Made by a program: the position numbers and the translations under genes. Under the pieces are notes generated by a model that searched no databases, was not told the DNA's origin, and saw nothing but the letters and a program-made list of their open reading frames with translations. Of a stretch of 64,000 bases of DNA, positions 42,247-50,947 are shown in pieces (within the stretch, counting starts at the first letter, position 1; the number at the start of each line of letters is the position of its first letter). The stretch is from Terriglobia bacterium (GTDB lineage: Bacteria > Acidobacteriota > Terriglobia > Bryobacterales > Bryobacteraceae): positions 1 through 64,000 of the forward strand of contig JAIQFK010000024.1 of the NCBI GenBank assembly GCA_020073305.1, in the 5' to 3' direction.

Positions 42247-43343
42247 AGTCCCCTTACCTGAAGGAGATCGAGGCCAACCGGACGTTCACCACCTCCTTCC
42301 TGGTCCGCTCCAAGGAGATTCGCGAAAAGAAAACCGGCGAGCCGTATATTTCCATGAGCCTGGGCGATCGCACCGGCGAGATCGACGCCAAGATGTGGGA
42401 TAACGTGGCCGAGGTGATGGACACCTTCAATCGCGACGATTTCGTGAAGGTGAAGGGAATCGTCCAGATCTATCACAACCGCCCGCAGATCACCATCCAC
42501 AAGGTGCGCCGTCTCGAAGATAGTGAAGTCGATTTCGCGGATTACTTCCCGGCATCTGCGCGCGATACAGGCGAAATGTGGAGCGAACTGCGCGCCATCG
42601 TCGACGCGATGACCGATCCCCATCTTCGAGCCCTCTCGCTGGCCGTTCTGGATGACCCCGAGATTGCGCGGCGCTATCAGAAAGTTCCGGCCGCCAAGCA
42701 GATTCATCACGCATGGCTGGGAGGGCTGCTGGAGCATGTCCTCTCGCTCTGCCAGTTGTGCCACTTCGCGGCTGATCACTACCACGTGGACCTGAATCTC
42801 CTCCTGGCTGGAGCGGTCTTGCACGACGTCGGCAAAATTTACGAGCTAAGCTATGACCGCAGCTTCGGCTACACCACCGAAGGCCAGCTCCTGGGCCACA
42901 TGGTCATGGGCGTGCGCATTGTCGGCGATAAAATCCGCGATCTTCCGGATTTTCCGCCGCGGCTTCGGACCCTGGTCGAGCACATGATCGTCAGCCATCA
43001 TGGGAAACTGGAGTTCGGTTCGCCCAAGCTGCCGCAGTTTCCCGAAGCGTTGCTCTTGCATTATCTCGACGACATGGATTCTAAAATGGAGTGCATGCGC
43101 ACGCTGATCGTGCTGGACCGGCAAGTCGAAGGGCATTTCACCGGTTACAATAATTCGTTGGAACGCACCGTGCTGAAGAAGGCGAAATACTTGTCGCCCG
43201 CGGCGGATGCGAACGGACGGACGGCCCAGCGGGTTCCGGCGGAGCCTGAGGTAGCGGAAACGCCTGTGCCGGCTCCGCCCAAAGTCGCGCCGCGGGACGC
43301 CTCCCATCCGCTGTTCGCGGCCCCCCCTGTACAGGAATCTTAG
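42243..43343 (+). CDS. YhaM-like 3'-5' exoribonuclease (OB fold plus HD domain)
   Basis: 366 residues. An N-terminal OB-fold nucleic-acid-binding domain (about 12-92, YISMSLGDRTGEIDAKMWD) precedes an HD metal-dependent phosphohydrolase domain with H156, H165 and the diagnostic H194-D195 in AGAVLHDVGKIYEL. This combination is that of YhaM, which trims RNA and single-stranded DNA from the 3' end. The C-terminal 50 residues are Pro/Ala-rich. ATGA overlap with the upstream PPIase gene. Confidence 0.88.
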   Translation: MKSPYLKEIEANRTFTTSFLVRSKEIREKKTGEPYISMSLGDRTGEIDAKMWDNVAEVMDTFNRDDFVKVKGIVQIYHNRPQITIHKVRRLEDSEVDFADYFPASARDTGEMWSELRAIVDAMTDPHLRALSLAVLDDPEIARRYQKVPAAKQIHHAWLGGLLEHVLSLCQLCHFAADHYHVDLNLLLAGAVLHDVGKIYELSYDRSFGYTTEGQLLGHMVMGVRIVGDKIRDLPDFPPRLRTLVEHMIVSHHGKLEFGSPKLPQFPEALLLHYLDDMDSKMECMRTLIVLDRQVEGHFTGYNNSLERTVLKKAKYLSPAADANGRTAQRVPAEPEVAETPVPAPPKVAPRDASHPLFAAPPVQES

Positions 43344-43757
43344 ATGGCTCGTGCCGCCGCTCAGCGCGAACTGCCGCCGCCTCTCGAACTGTCGTGTCTT
43401 AAGGCGCTCTGGTCGCTGGGAGAAGGCAGCGTGAACGACGTGCGCCGCATCGTTTCCCGCAACAAGCCGCTAGCGTATACCACGGTGATGACCCTGCTCG
43501 ACCGGCTCGCGCGCAAGGGCGTCGTGACGCGCCGTAAAATGGGCCGCGCGTTCCTTTATACCCCCCAGGTGTCGCAGGACTCGGTCCGGCGGATGGCGGT
43601 TCGCGAGTTTCTCGAGAACCACTTCGATGGCTCCGCTGACGTGCTCATCGAGTTCCTGGGCGGAGTGCCGGCCGGCTTGTCCGTCGCGGCAGCCGCCGAG
43701 CCGGCTCGAGCGGCGGCCGCCGCCTCCGATGGCCGCCTCGATACCGCCCTGCTTTGA
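43344..43757 (+). CDS. BlaI/MecI-type transcriptional regulator
   Basis: 137 residues. The winged-helix DNA-binding domain (about 12-85) contains ELSCLKALWSLGEGSVNDVR and LAYTTVMTLLDRLARKGVV, typical of BlaI/MecI/CopY repressors. No BlaR1-like sensor protease gene is adjacent, unlike in resistance operons. The Ala-rich C-terminus is not conserved. It starts at the base after the YhaM-like stop and overlaps waaF, so it may regulate its own envelope operon. Confidence 0.88.
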   Translation: MARAAAQRELPPPLELSCLKALWSLGEGSVNDVRRIVSRNKPLAYTTVMTLLDRLARKGVVTRRKMGRAFLYTPQVSQDSVRRMAVREFLENHFDGSADVLIEFLGGVPAGLSVAAAAEPARAAAAASDGRLDTALL

Positions 43758-43765
43758 ACCGTTCG

Positions 43766-44803
43766 ATGGCGTTTTCCAAAATTCTCATTCGCGCGACCAA
43801 CTGGGTAGGCGATGCCGTGATGTCGTTACCCGCCATTCGCACGGTGCACGCACGCTTTCCCGGCGCTCAGATCACGGTGCTTGCGCGCCCCTGGGTCGCG
43901 GATCTGTACGCGCGCGAGACCGCCATCCATCGCGTGATCCCCTATGCCGCGGCCACTGGGTTTCGTGATTTTCCGACCAAGCTGCGCGCGGCTCTGGCCC
44001 TGCGTGCGGAAGAATTCGACTGCGCCATCCTGTTGCAGAATGCGTTCGAAGCAGCGGCGATCTCGTGGCTGGCCCGCATTCCGCGGCGCATCGGCTATGC
44101 TCGCGATGGCCGCTCCGCGCTGCTCACCGATCCGGTTCCCGTACCCAAGCCCGGCGAGATTGCGCGTCACCAGCGCTTTTACTATCTGGAGCTGCTGCGC
44201 CGCGCCGGCCTGATCGACGAACTCCCCAAGGTGGACGCCATCCGGCTGGAAGGCGCGGAAGCTGCCGCCCGTGAGGGAGAGTGCCGTCTCGTCGAGCGCG
44301 GTCTGGCGTTGCCCGTGATCGGTGTAAGTCCGGGAGCCGCCTACGGAGCCGCCAAACGCTGGCTGCCGGAACGCTTTGCTCAGGCTGCCATCGAGGTGGC
44401 GCGCTCCTCGAACGCATCGGTCGCCGTTTTCGGCTCGTCGGCGGAACGAGGCTTATGCGAGACCGTCGCGGACATGATCCAGCGAGGAGGCGTTCGGGCG
44501 TCGAATTTCGCCGGCGAGACCGCTCTCAAGGTATTCGTCGAGATGGCCGCCGCCTGCCGTGTGTTTCTCACCAATGATTCGGGCGCAATGCACATCGCCT
44601 CCGCCGCAGGCGTGCCCACGGTCGCGGTCTTCGGCGCCACCGATGATTCAGCCACTGGGCCGACGGGGCCGCTCGCGCGCGTGGTCCGCGAACCGGTCGA
44701 ATGCAGCCCCTGCCTGCTGCGTGAGTGCCCCATTGACCACCGCTGCATGACGCGCGTCACGGCTGGGCAGGTGGCGGGTGTGGCGCTGGAACTGCTGCGC
44801 TGA
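43766..44803 (+). CDS. waaF: Lipopolysaccharide heptosyltransferase II family (GT9)
   Basis: 345 residues from the ATG MAFSKILIRATNWVGDAVMS; TTG at 43754 would overlap the repressor gene and add four residues. GT9 features include the N-terminal NWVGDAVMSLPAI loop, GVSPGAAYGAAKRWLPERFA and FLTNDSGAMHIASAAGVPTV. It adds a heptose to the inner core of lipopolysaccharide on the cytosolic face. A second GT9 enzyme lies downstream. Confidence 0.9.
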   Translation: MAFSKILIRATNWVGDAVMSLPAIRTVHARFPGAQITVLARPWVADLYARETAIHRVIPYAAATGFRDFPTKLRAALALRAEEFDCAILLQNAFEAAAISWLARIPRRIGYARDGRSALLTDPVPVPKPGEIARHQRFYYLELLRRAGLIDELPKVDAIRLEGAEAAAREGECRLVERGLALPVIGVSPGAAYGAAKRWLPERFAQAAIEVARSSNASVAVFGSSAERGLCETVADMIQRGGVRASNFAGETALKVFVEMAAACRVFLTNDSGAMHIASAAGVPTVAVFGATDDSATGPTGPLARVVREPVECSPCLLRECPIDHRCMTRVTAGQVAGVALELLR

Positions 44804-44809
44804 TCGCCC

Positions 44810-45193
44810 ATGGATACGCGACACAAAATCATCGAGCCCGAGCGCGCCATTGCACTTTCCAAAGACCTGCGCGCCAAAGGCGTGAGAATCGTCACCGGGT
44901 ATTTTGACGTAATCGTCGCCGAGCACGTGCGCCGCCTCCTGGAGATCAAGAACGGTTCGGGCGCGCTCGTGGTGGTCGTTCTCGACCCTCCCGATCCCGT
45001 GCTTTCCCTGCGTGCACGCGCCGAACTCGTGGCTGCGCTGCGCATGGTAGACTACGTGGTGCCCGCCGGGGAGCCGGCAGCCCGAGAGTTGCTGAGCCAT
45101 TTCAACCCCGGTGAAATCGTGCGCGAGGAATCGGCCGATCTTCTCCGCGCCCGCCGCTTAAGCGAACATGTCCAACGCCGCCACCAGCCCTAG
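44810..45193 (+). CDS. RfaE2-like nucleotidyltransferase with lost HxGH motif
   Basis: 127 residues aligning with the cytidylyltransferase-fold heptose-1-phosphate adenylyltransferase. IVTGYFDVIVAEHVRRL corresponds to the usual TNGCFDLLHAGHVRYL, and RAELVAALRMVDYVVPAGE to the conserved middle segment. The catalytic HAGH is replaced by V36-A-E-H39, so nucleotide transfer is doubtful. The length is slightly short. Its position between two heptosyltransferases suggests it keeps a role in heptose supply, perhaps structural. It overlaps the next gene by 26 bases. Confidence 0.75.
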   Translation: MDTRHKIIEPERAIALSKDLRAKGVRIVTGYFDVIVAEHVRRLLEIKNGSGALVVVVLDPPDPVLSLRARAELVAALRMVDYVVPAGEPAARELLSHFNPGEIVREESADLLRARRLSEHVQRRHQP

Positions 45194-46175
45194 TTCCGGT
45201 CCCCGCATCCTGGTTGTTCGCCTGGGCGCCATGGGCGATGTGATCCACGCGCTTCCCGCCGTGGCCTCGCTCAAACACAGCTTTCCCGGCTCGCATCTCA
45301 CCTGGCTCATTGAAGCGCCTTGGGCCACCCTTCTCGAGCAGAATCCTTACGTGGACCGCATCGCCATCTTCGAGCGCGGCAATCCGGGCGCATGGATGCG
45401 CAACTGGAGCAAGCTGCGCGCCGAGCGGTTCGATTTCGCCGTGGATTTTCAAGGCCTGGTGAAGTCGGCGCTGGCCGCCTCGATGGCCTGGCCCGACCGC
45501 ATTTTCGGCTTCCATCAATCGCACGTGCGCGAACGGGCGGCGGCACTATTCTATTCAAACAAGACGAAGCCGCAGTCGGCCCACCAAGTGGACCGGAATC
45601 TGGAACTGGCGGCGGCCGCCGGCGCCGCCAGCATTCTCCGCACGTTTCCGCTGCCTCCGGGCGAGCCAGAAGGCGAATTGCCCGCGGGCGGATTCGTCCT
45701 GGCCAGCCCGATGGCTGGCTGGCGCGCCAAACAATGGCCGCTGGCCTTTTACTCGCGCCTGGCCACCCGTCTGGAGCGCGAGCTGGAGCTGCCCCTGGTT
45801 CTCAACGGCCCCGCGGATATGGGCGAGCTGGCCAACGTTCCTTCCGCCCTGGTCCATCACTCTTCGGTCGCGGGCCTGATCCACGCGACGCGCCGGGCGA
45901 CCGCCGTCGTCGGTGTGGATAGCGGGCCGCTACACCTCGCCGCCGCCCTCGCCAAAATCGGGGTGGGGATCTTCGGCCCCACGAATCCCGCCATGAACGG
46001 TCCCTACGGCAACACGCTCAGCGTCTTGCGCAGCGAGCGCGCGGTGACCAGTTATAAGCGCCGTTCGGTAATCGACGCCGGCATGCGGGAGATCGATCCC
46101 GATCGCGTCTTTGAAGCGCTCAAAGCACAGCTCATTCGCCATTCCGCCAGTTGTGCAACCCAGCCGATTTCCTAA
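45168..46175 (+). CDS. waaC: Lipopolysaccharide heptosyltransferase I family (GT9)
   Basis: 335 residues of the GT9 family: ILVVRLGAMGDVIHALPAVA at the start, the substrate loop ASPMAGWRAKQWPLAFYSRL and the C-terminal GVDSGPLHLAAALAKIGVGI. It should attach the first heptose to Kdo in lipopolysaccharide assembly. It overlaps both neighbours, consistent with one operon from 40981 to 46707. Confidence 0.88.
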   Translation: MSNAATSPSSGPRILVVRLGAMGDVIHALPAVASLKHSFPGSHLTWLIEAPWATLLEQNPYVDRIAIFERGNPGAWMRNWSKLRAERFDFAVDFQGLVKSALAASMAWPDRIFGFHQSHVRERAAALFYSNKTKPQSAHQVDRNLELAAAAGAASILRTFPLPPGEPEGELPAGGFVLASPMAGWRAKQWPLAFYSRLATRLERELELPLVLNGPADMGELANVPSALVHHSSVAGLIHATRRATAVVGVDSGPLHLAAALAKIGVGIFGPTNPAMNGPYGNTLSVLRSERAVTSYKRRSVIDAGMREIDPDRVFEALKAQLIRHSASCATQPIS

Positions 46176-46707
46176 ACCCTACGCCGACTTCGTCGCCCGC
46201 CTCCGGGTGCCTAGCGGATTTCTGCTAGTGGCCGCCTTCGCCTGGTTCGCAAATCCTTCCGCCCAATCGCTCGGGTTCGGACTCCCCGTTTCCTTGGCCG
46301 GGCTGGCGCTCCGGGCGTGGGCGGCGGGCCATCTGGCCAAGAACCAGCAGTTGGCTACTGGCGGGCCCTACGCCTACGTCCGCAACCCTCTCTATCTAGG
46401 CACTTTGCTGGTCTCGATCGGCTTGGCCGTCGCCTGCCGGAGCGCTGGCCTCGCCATTCTGTTCGCTTGTGTCTTTGTTTTCATCTATTTGCCGGTCATC
46501 ATGCTCGAAGAGCAGCACCTCCGCCAGCTATTTCCCGAGTTCGAGCAGTATGCCGCCACCGTTCCTCCTTTGTTTCCATATAGAAAGCCCCGGAACTCGG
46601 ATGGCCGGTTCAGCTTGGCCGTTTACCAGAAAAACCAGGAATACCAGGCATTGCTTGGGTTTCTAGCGGGAGTGGCGTGGCTAGTGTTTCGATTCATCTC
46701 GACTTGA
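46153..46707 (+). CDS. Isoprenylcysteine carboxyl methyltransferase-like membrane protein
   Basis: 184 residues from the GTG at 46153 (TTG at 46111 would lie deeper inside waaC). Several hydrophobic helices plus the family signature GGPYAYVRNPLYLGTLLVSI and LEEQHLRQLFPEFEQYA place it in the ICMT/PEMT group of integral membrane methyltransferases, which use S-adenosylmethionine. Bacterial members are mostly uncharacterised; a lipid or isoprenoid substrate is likely. Its end overlaps the convergent thioredoxin-like gene by 14 bases. Confidence 0.8.
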   Translation: MQPSRFPKPYADFVARLRVPSGFLLVAAFAWFANPSAQSLGFGLPVSLAGLALRAWAAGHLAKNQQLATGGPYAYVRNPLYLGTLLVSIGLAVACRSAGLAILFACVFVFIYLPVIMLEEQHLRQLFPEFEQYAATVPPLFPYRKPRNSDGRFSLAVYQKNQEYQALLGFLAGVAWLVFRFIST

Positions 46708-47197
46708 GCATGCGGTCGAGTTCAGCGAAGAGGTCGCGGCCCTCGAAGATGCCGCGGTTGAACGGGCTGTAGCCGTAGTCACTCTGAATCATTCCCTGGG
46801 CATCGACGATGAAGAGATGGGGCACGTCGAAACTGGGAGCCTTCATGTAAGACGCCGCGACTTGGCCACAATCAAACAAGAGCGGGTAAGTGAGCTTGTG
46901 CTGAGCCACGTACTGCTTCACTGTAGCGGTGGTGTCCGGCGGATTCACGATCGAGAGAACCGCGACTTTACTGCCGTACTTGGCGACGACTTCCTGGAGG
47001 ATATTTGAGAGCTCACCGCAGTGCGGGCAACTGGTCTGGATGAAGTCGACCAACACGACTTTGCCGCGATAATCCTGCAGATCGTGCTGGGTGAAATTCA
47101 CGTCGACCAGGGAAAAACCGGGAGCGCGGCGGCCCGAGAGGTCGCCCGCAGCCATCAGGGTGGCGGCACACGCCACCAGACAGAAGAATAAGCGCAT
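46694..47197 (-). CDS. Secreted thioredoxin-like (TlpA/peroxiredoxin-type) protein
   Basis: 167 residues from the ATG at 47197, with AAGG upstream; GTG at 47206 is an alternative. A signal peptide (MRLFFCLVACAATLMAAG) precedes a thioredoxin fold with the redox motif C57-P-H-C60 in QTSCPHCGELS and the cis-proline region SFDVPHLFIVD. It probably reduces disulfides in the periplasm. It follows the permease gene on the same strand, 27 bases downstream. Confidence 0.85.
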   Translation of the reverse strand: MRLFFCLVACAATLMAAGDLSGRRAPGFSLVDVNFTQHDLQDYRGKVVLVDFIQTSCPHCGELSNILQEVVAKYGSKVAVLSIVNPPDTTATVKQYVAQHKLTYPLLFDCGQVAASYMKAPSFDVPHLFIVDAQGMIQSDYGYSPFNRGIFEGRDLFAELDRMLKSR

Positions 47198-47223
47198 AGA
47201 TTTCACCTTAGCAGAGGCTTCAT

Positions 47224-49653
47224 CTACTCGTACCGCAAGGCGGACATGGGATCGACGCGTGTGGCGCGCACGGCGGGCACGGCGCAGGCGAATGCCGCGA
47301 CGGCCGCGAGGGTGACCGTCACCGTGGTGATGGTCAGTGGATCGGCCGGGCTCACTTCAAAGAGCAAGCTGCTGAGCAAGCGGCCGAGCGCCAGCGCGCC
47401 GGCCACTCCGGCGATCAAACCGAAGGCCACGGGCGCGAGTCCCTGCCGCAGAACCATTCGATAAACGTCGGCAGCGCGGGCGCCGAGAGCTACACGCACC
47501 CCGATTTCGTTGGTTCGCTGGGCTACCGTGTAGGAAACGACGCCATAGATTCCCAGGCTGGCGAGCAGGAGCGCCGTTGCGGCAAACAGCAAGACCAGCA
47601 GCATCTGAAAGCGCCTGGGCGCGGCGCCGATCGAGATCAGTTCATCCATGGTCTTCATCGGCACGGGTATCTCAGGATCCACTTTCCAGATCTCGCTGCG
47701 CAACGCGGCGGCAATGGAGCGCGGATCCATAGCCGTCCGCACCAGGACTTGGGTGCTATAGAGCGGCTGCTCCCAGTACGGGAAATAGACGGTGACGACG
47801 GGCCCTTGTTGCAAGGAAGTACGCACGTCGCCGACGACGCCGATGACCTCGCGCTGTTTCTCATCTCCGCGGTAGAGGCGTTTGCCGAGCGGGTTCTGCC
47901 CGGGCCACAACTGGTCCGCCGTGCGCTGGGCGACGATGACGAGATCCTTCTTGCGATCGCCTTCCTCGAAGGGACGGCCGGCGCGCAGCGGGATTCCGGC
48001 GGTCTTGAAGTAATCGGGGCTCACAAAGCGCGAGTTAGCTGCTAGGCGTTCAAACATGGGACGCGTATCGCCGGGAAGCCAGATGATATCGACCCAGGTT
48101 TCGCCCTGCAAAGGCAGGCCGTTGGTCACCGCCGCGGAGCGCACACCGGGCAGAGCGTGGACGCCGGTCAGGACGCGGCGGACGAAATCAACGCGCGATG
48201 CGTCCTCCTTGTAGCGCGTGGCCGGGATGCGTAAGTCGGCAGTCAGGAGTCGCTCCACGGGGAATCCTTTATCGACGTTCATAAGGCGCACGAAGCTGCT
48301 GATGAGCAAACCGGCCACAATCAGCAGCACCGCGCTTAGGGCGACCTCCGTGCTCACCAGCAAGCTGCGCAGCCGTGTACCCTGAAGGCCTTCCGTTGCG
48401 GAACGGCCGCCGGTCTTCAGCACTTCCTGCGGGATGACCCGCGTCATGCGCAAGGCGGGCAGCACGCCGAACAGGAGAGCGGTGATGGTCGAAATCGCCA
48501 GCGCAAATGCCAGGGCGTAGCCGTCAAGACGCACCTCCTCGATGCGCGGCAGATCGACGGGCGCGCTCTTGATGAGCACGTTCAATCCCCAACTGGCCAG
48601 AATCACACCCAACGCGCCGCCGAGGACGGCCAGCAGCAGGCTCTCGATGAGCGGCTGACGCAACAGTTGAGCGCGGCCCGCGCCCAACGCCGTGCGAATG
48701 GCCGATTCGCGGCTCCGTGCGGCGCCACGCACCAGCGACAGATTCGCCAGGTTCACGCAGACAATCAGCAGCACCGATGCGACGGCGCCCAACAGAACCA
48801 GCAGCCCGCGCCGCACGGGCCCGACCATCTGATCCTGGAGGGCAGAGAGGGCGGCTTTCAACTCCGTCTTGTCCTTGAACGTTTTGGCGATGTCCGCCTG
48901 GACGACGTTCATCTCCGCCAGAGCCCGCTCGCGAGTGACGCCGTCTCTCAGCCTTCCGACGACGAAGTAGTTGAAATTTCCCTCGTTTTCGGCATCCTTG
49001 AGATCGAGCGCCAGGGGCTTGAAGACCTCGGCCTTCTCGGGAAGGGACATGAGCATGTCCAGTTGCTTGCCTTTTGGGAAATGGAAAGACGCGGGCAGGA
49101 CACCCACTACGATGTGAGGACTGCCGCCAAGCGTGATTTTCTTGCCGACGATCGAGGGATCGGCTCCAAAGCGGCGCTGCCAGAGGGAATTCGACATGAT
49201 GACGACATCGCCGTGTCCGGGGCGGTCTTCTTCTACTACGAAACCGCGGCCCAGTTGCGGCTGGACACCCATCATGGAAAAGAAATTGGCGGAGACGCGA
49301 GCGCCGTCGAGCTGCTCGGGTTGACCTACACCCGTCAGGTTCGGCGAAAAGGATCCGAGCTCGGCGATCTGCTCAAAGGAGGCGCAGCGCTTGCGCCATT
49401 CCAGGAAGTGGAGAGGGTTGACGGGCAGCTCGGGGTAAAGATTGCTGACCTTGGGGATCACCTCATGAATGGAGATCAGACGATCGGGCGCCCGGTAGGT
49501 GAGGGGCCGGAGGATAACGCGGTTGACGATGGAGAAAATGGCGGTGTTTGCGCCGATCCCGAGCGCCAGAGTCAGTAGGGCGACAATGGCGAAGCCGCGG
49601 TCGCGGCCCAAATTGCGCAGGGAGTAACGCAGATCGTTCCAGAGGGTTTCCAC
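47224..49653 (-). CDS. MacB-like duplicated orphan permease (ADOP)
   Basis: 809 residues with two FtsX-type units, each made of a periplasmic MacB-like domain and three or four membrane helices. The start METLWNDLRYSLRNLGRDRG and FAIVALLTLALGIGANTAIF are hallmarks of the large permease family expanded in Acidobacteria. No ATP-binding subunit and no PadR-type regulator gene is adjacent. Such orphan permeases may use a shared ATPase, and the substrate is unknown. Confidence 0.92.
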   Translation of the reverse strand: METLWNDLRYSLRNLGRDRGFAIVALLTLALGIGANTAIFSIVNRVILRPLTYRAPDRLISIHEVIPKVSNLYPELPVNPLHFLEWRKRCASFEQIAELGSFSPNLTGVGQPEQLDGARVSANFFSMMGVQPQLGRGFVVEEDRPGHGDVVIMSNSLWQRRFGADPSIVGKKITLGGSPHIVVGVLPASFHFPKGKQLDMLMSLPEKAEVFKPLALDLKDAENEGNFNYFVVGRLRDGVTRERALAEMNVVQADIAKTFKDKTELKAALSALQDQMVGPVRRGLLVLLGAVASVLLIVCVNLANLSLVRGAARSRESAIRTALGAGRAQLLRQPLIESLLLAVLGGALGVILASWGLNVLIKSAPVDLPRIEEVRLDGYALAFALAISTITALLFGVLPALRMTRVIPQEVLKTGGRSATEGLQGTRLRSLLVSTEVALSAVLLIVAGLLISSFVRLMNVDKGFPVERLLTADLRIPATRYKEDASRVDFVRRVLTGVHALPGVRSAAVTNGLPLQGETWVDIIWLPGDTRPMFERLAANSRFVSPDYFKTAGIPLRAGRPFEEGDRKKDLVIVAQRTADQLWPGQNPLGKRLYRGDEKQREVIGVVGDVRTSLQQGPVVTVYFPYWEQPLYSTQVLVRTAMDPRSIAAALRSEIWKVDPEIPVPMKTMDELISIGAAPRRFQMLLVLLFAATALLLASLGIYGVVSYTVAQRTNEIGVRVALGARAADVYRMVLRQGLAPVAFGLIAGVAGALALGRLLSSLLFEVSPADPLTITTVTVTLAAVAAFACAVPAVRATRVDPMSALRYE

Positions 49654-49702
49654 AGTTCACCTCAGGTAGGTGATACGAAAGCCGCCGGGTGCGAGTTCCG
49701 TT

Positions 49703-50017
49703 CTATCCCAACAAATCGAGGACGGCTTCCAGCTCGCTCCGGGTGTGCTGGTCACCGATTTCCGCGCTGACCTGAATGCCGCGGCGGTAGAATTCGCGGG
49801 CTTCGTCGAGCTTGCCGAGTTTTTCGAGAGCCTGCCCACCGTGAAAGTAGGCCGCTACATACTTGGGATTGATTTCGAGCAGCTTCTGATAATGCTCCAC
49901 GGCTTGCGCGTGGTCGCCGGCGCCGGCGCAAGCCATCGCCAGCCCGTAGCGCGCAAAACTATCGCCCGGATTCTGCGCCACCAGGTTCTTCAGAATTTCC
50001 AGCCGGCTCTCCGCCAT
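49703..50017 (-). CDS. Small TPR-repeat protein
   Basis: 104 residues, almost entirely tetratricopeptide helices: ILKNLVAQNPGDSFARYGLA, AVEHYQKLLEINPKYVAAYF and QALEKLGKLDEAREFYRRGI. It has no signal peptide and is probably a protein-interaction module. It diverges from the gene at 50038 with only 20 bases between the two starts. Confidence 0.82.
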   Translation of the reverse strand: MAESRLEILKNLVAQNPGDSFARYGLAMACAGAGDHAQAVEHYQKLLEINPKYVAAYFHGGQALEKLGKLDEAREFYRRGIQVSAEIGDQHTRSELEAVLDLLG

Positions 50018-50037
50018 CCCTGTGCTACTATACCTCG

Positions 50038-50445
50038 GTGGCGTGCCCGCTTTTCGAGCCCATCAGGCACCGCGCAGAAGCAGGAACGCTCCTGCCGCTG
50101 CGCGATTTCTGGTTTGGCGTGTGCCGCGCAGACAAAACAGCTTTTGAGCCGGACGAGCACGTCTTGAGCGAGTGCTGCAACATGGGCTATGCGCGCGGGA
50201 AGTGTGCGCGATTTCCGCAATCCGCCGGCCCTGACGCAGTCCGTTTCACCATCGCGCGCGATTCGGATCAGAAAATTCTCGTAAGCTTCGCGGTAGAGCG
50301 AAACCACGGCCCTCATGCACAGGGTTCGATCGAATATTCGCGAGCGGCCGGCAAATTCGCGGCTCCGGAGTCCGATTCACTGATTGAGAAACAAGCCGGC
50401 GCGTACGTGGCAAGCTATTTGCGCCGCAGGCCGACATCCGCTTGA
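50038..50445 (+). CDS. Conserved-looking protein of unknown function with Cys cluster
   Basis: 135 residues from a GTG. Five or six cysteines occur in the first 60 residues: C3, the pair in LSECCNMGYARGKCARF, and FGVCRADK. They could bind a metal or cluster. The rest is mixed alpha/beta with no recognisable motif. It overlaps the thioesterase gene (TTG start) by 4 bases, so both are probably cotranslated. Confidence 0.55.
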   Translation: MACPLFEPIRHRAEAGTLLPLRDFWFGVCRADKTAFEPDEHVLSECCNMGYARGKCARFPQSAGPDAVRFTIARDSDQKILVSFAVERNHGPHAQGSIEYSRAAGKFAAPESDSLIEKQAGAYVASYLRRRPTSA

Positions 50446-50933
50446 ACATCAATCCGCACATGGAAGGCAAACCGGTCCGCGAATCGCAATCTGAGTATTC
50501 GGAATTTGCTCTGCCCAACGACGCCAACGTGCTGGGACACGTTCTGGGCGGCAAGGTGATGCACCTGGTGGATCTGGCAGGCGCACTGGCGGCCTTGCGG
50601 CACGCGCGATGTCCGGTGGTGACGGCGTCGGTGGACTATATGAATTTTCTGCACCCGGTGCACATCGGGCAGCTCATTCTCTTGCGGTCCTCGGTAAACC
50701 GCGTGTTCCACACGTCCATGGAAGTGGGCGTGAAGGTTTGGGTGGAGGATGTGAGGACCGGCGACCGGCAGCACACGTCCTCGGCCTACCTCACATTCGT
50801 GGCGATTGATGCGAACGGCAAGTGTCTGGGCGTCCCGCCCGTGATTCCCGAAACCGCAGAGGAAAAGAGACGCTACGAAGAGGCGCTGAGGCGCAGGGAA
50901 TACCGGCTGGAACTACGGAAGAGATCGAAATAA
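50442..50933 (+). CDS. Acyl-CoA thioesterase (hot-dog fold)
   Basis: 163 residues from a TTG that overlaps the previous stop; ATG at 50460 is an equally good start. The hot-dog helix and active-site region NVLGHVLGGKVMHLVDLAGA and the strand VVTASVDYMNFLHPVHIGQL match the YciA/BFIT-type acyl-CoA thioesterases, which release free fatty acids from CoA. Substrate length cannot be read from the sequence. Confidence 0.88.
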   Translation: MNINPHMEGKPVRESQSEYSEFALPNDANVLGHVLGGKVMHLVDLAGALAALRHARCPVVTASVDYMNFLHPVHIGQLILLRSSVNRVFHTSMEVGVKVWVEDVRTGDRQHTSSAYLTFVAIDANGKCLGVPPVIPETAEEKRRYEEALRRREYRLELRKRSK

Positions 50934-50947
50934 AAAAGAGGCACACA

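Noticed and set aside
48667-49578. 303-codon plus-strand frame opposite the permease
   Set aside because: It mirrors the permease codons, has no ribosome-binding site and has composition typical of shadow frames.
50822-50947. Upstream extension of the CADD-like gene into the thioesterase gene
   Set aside because: The extension overlaps coding sequence of the thioesterase and lacks fold features. The ATG at 50948 matches the family N-terminus.
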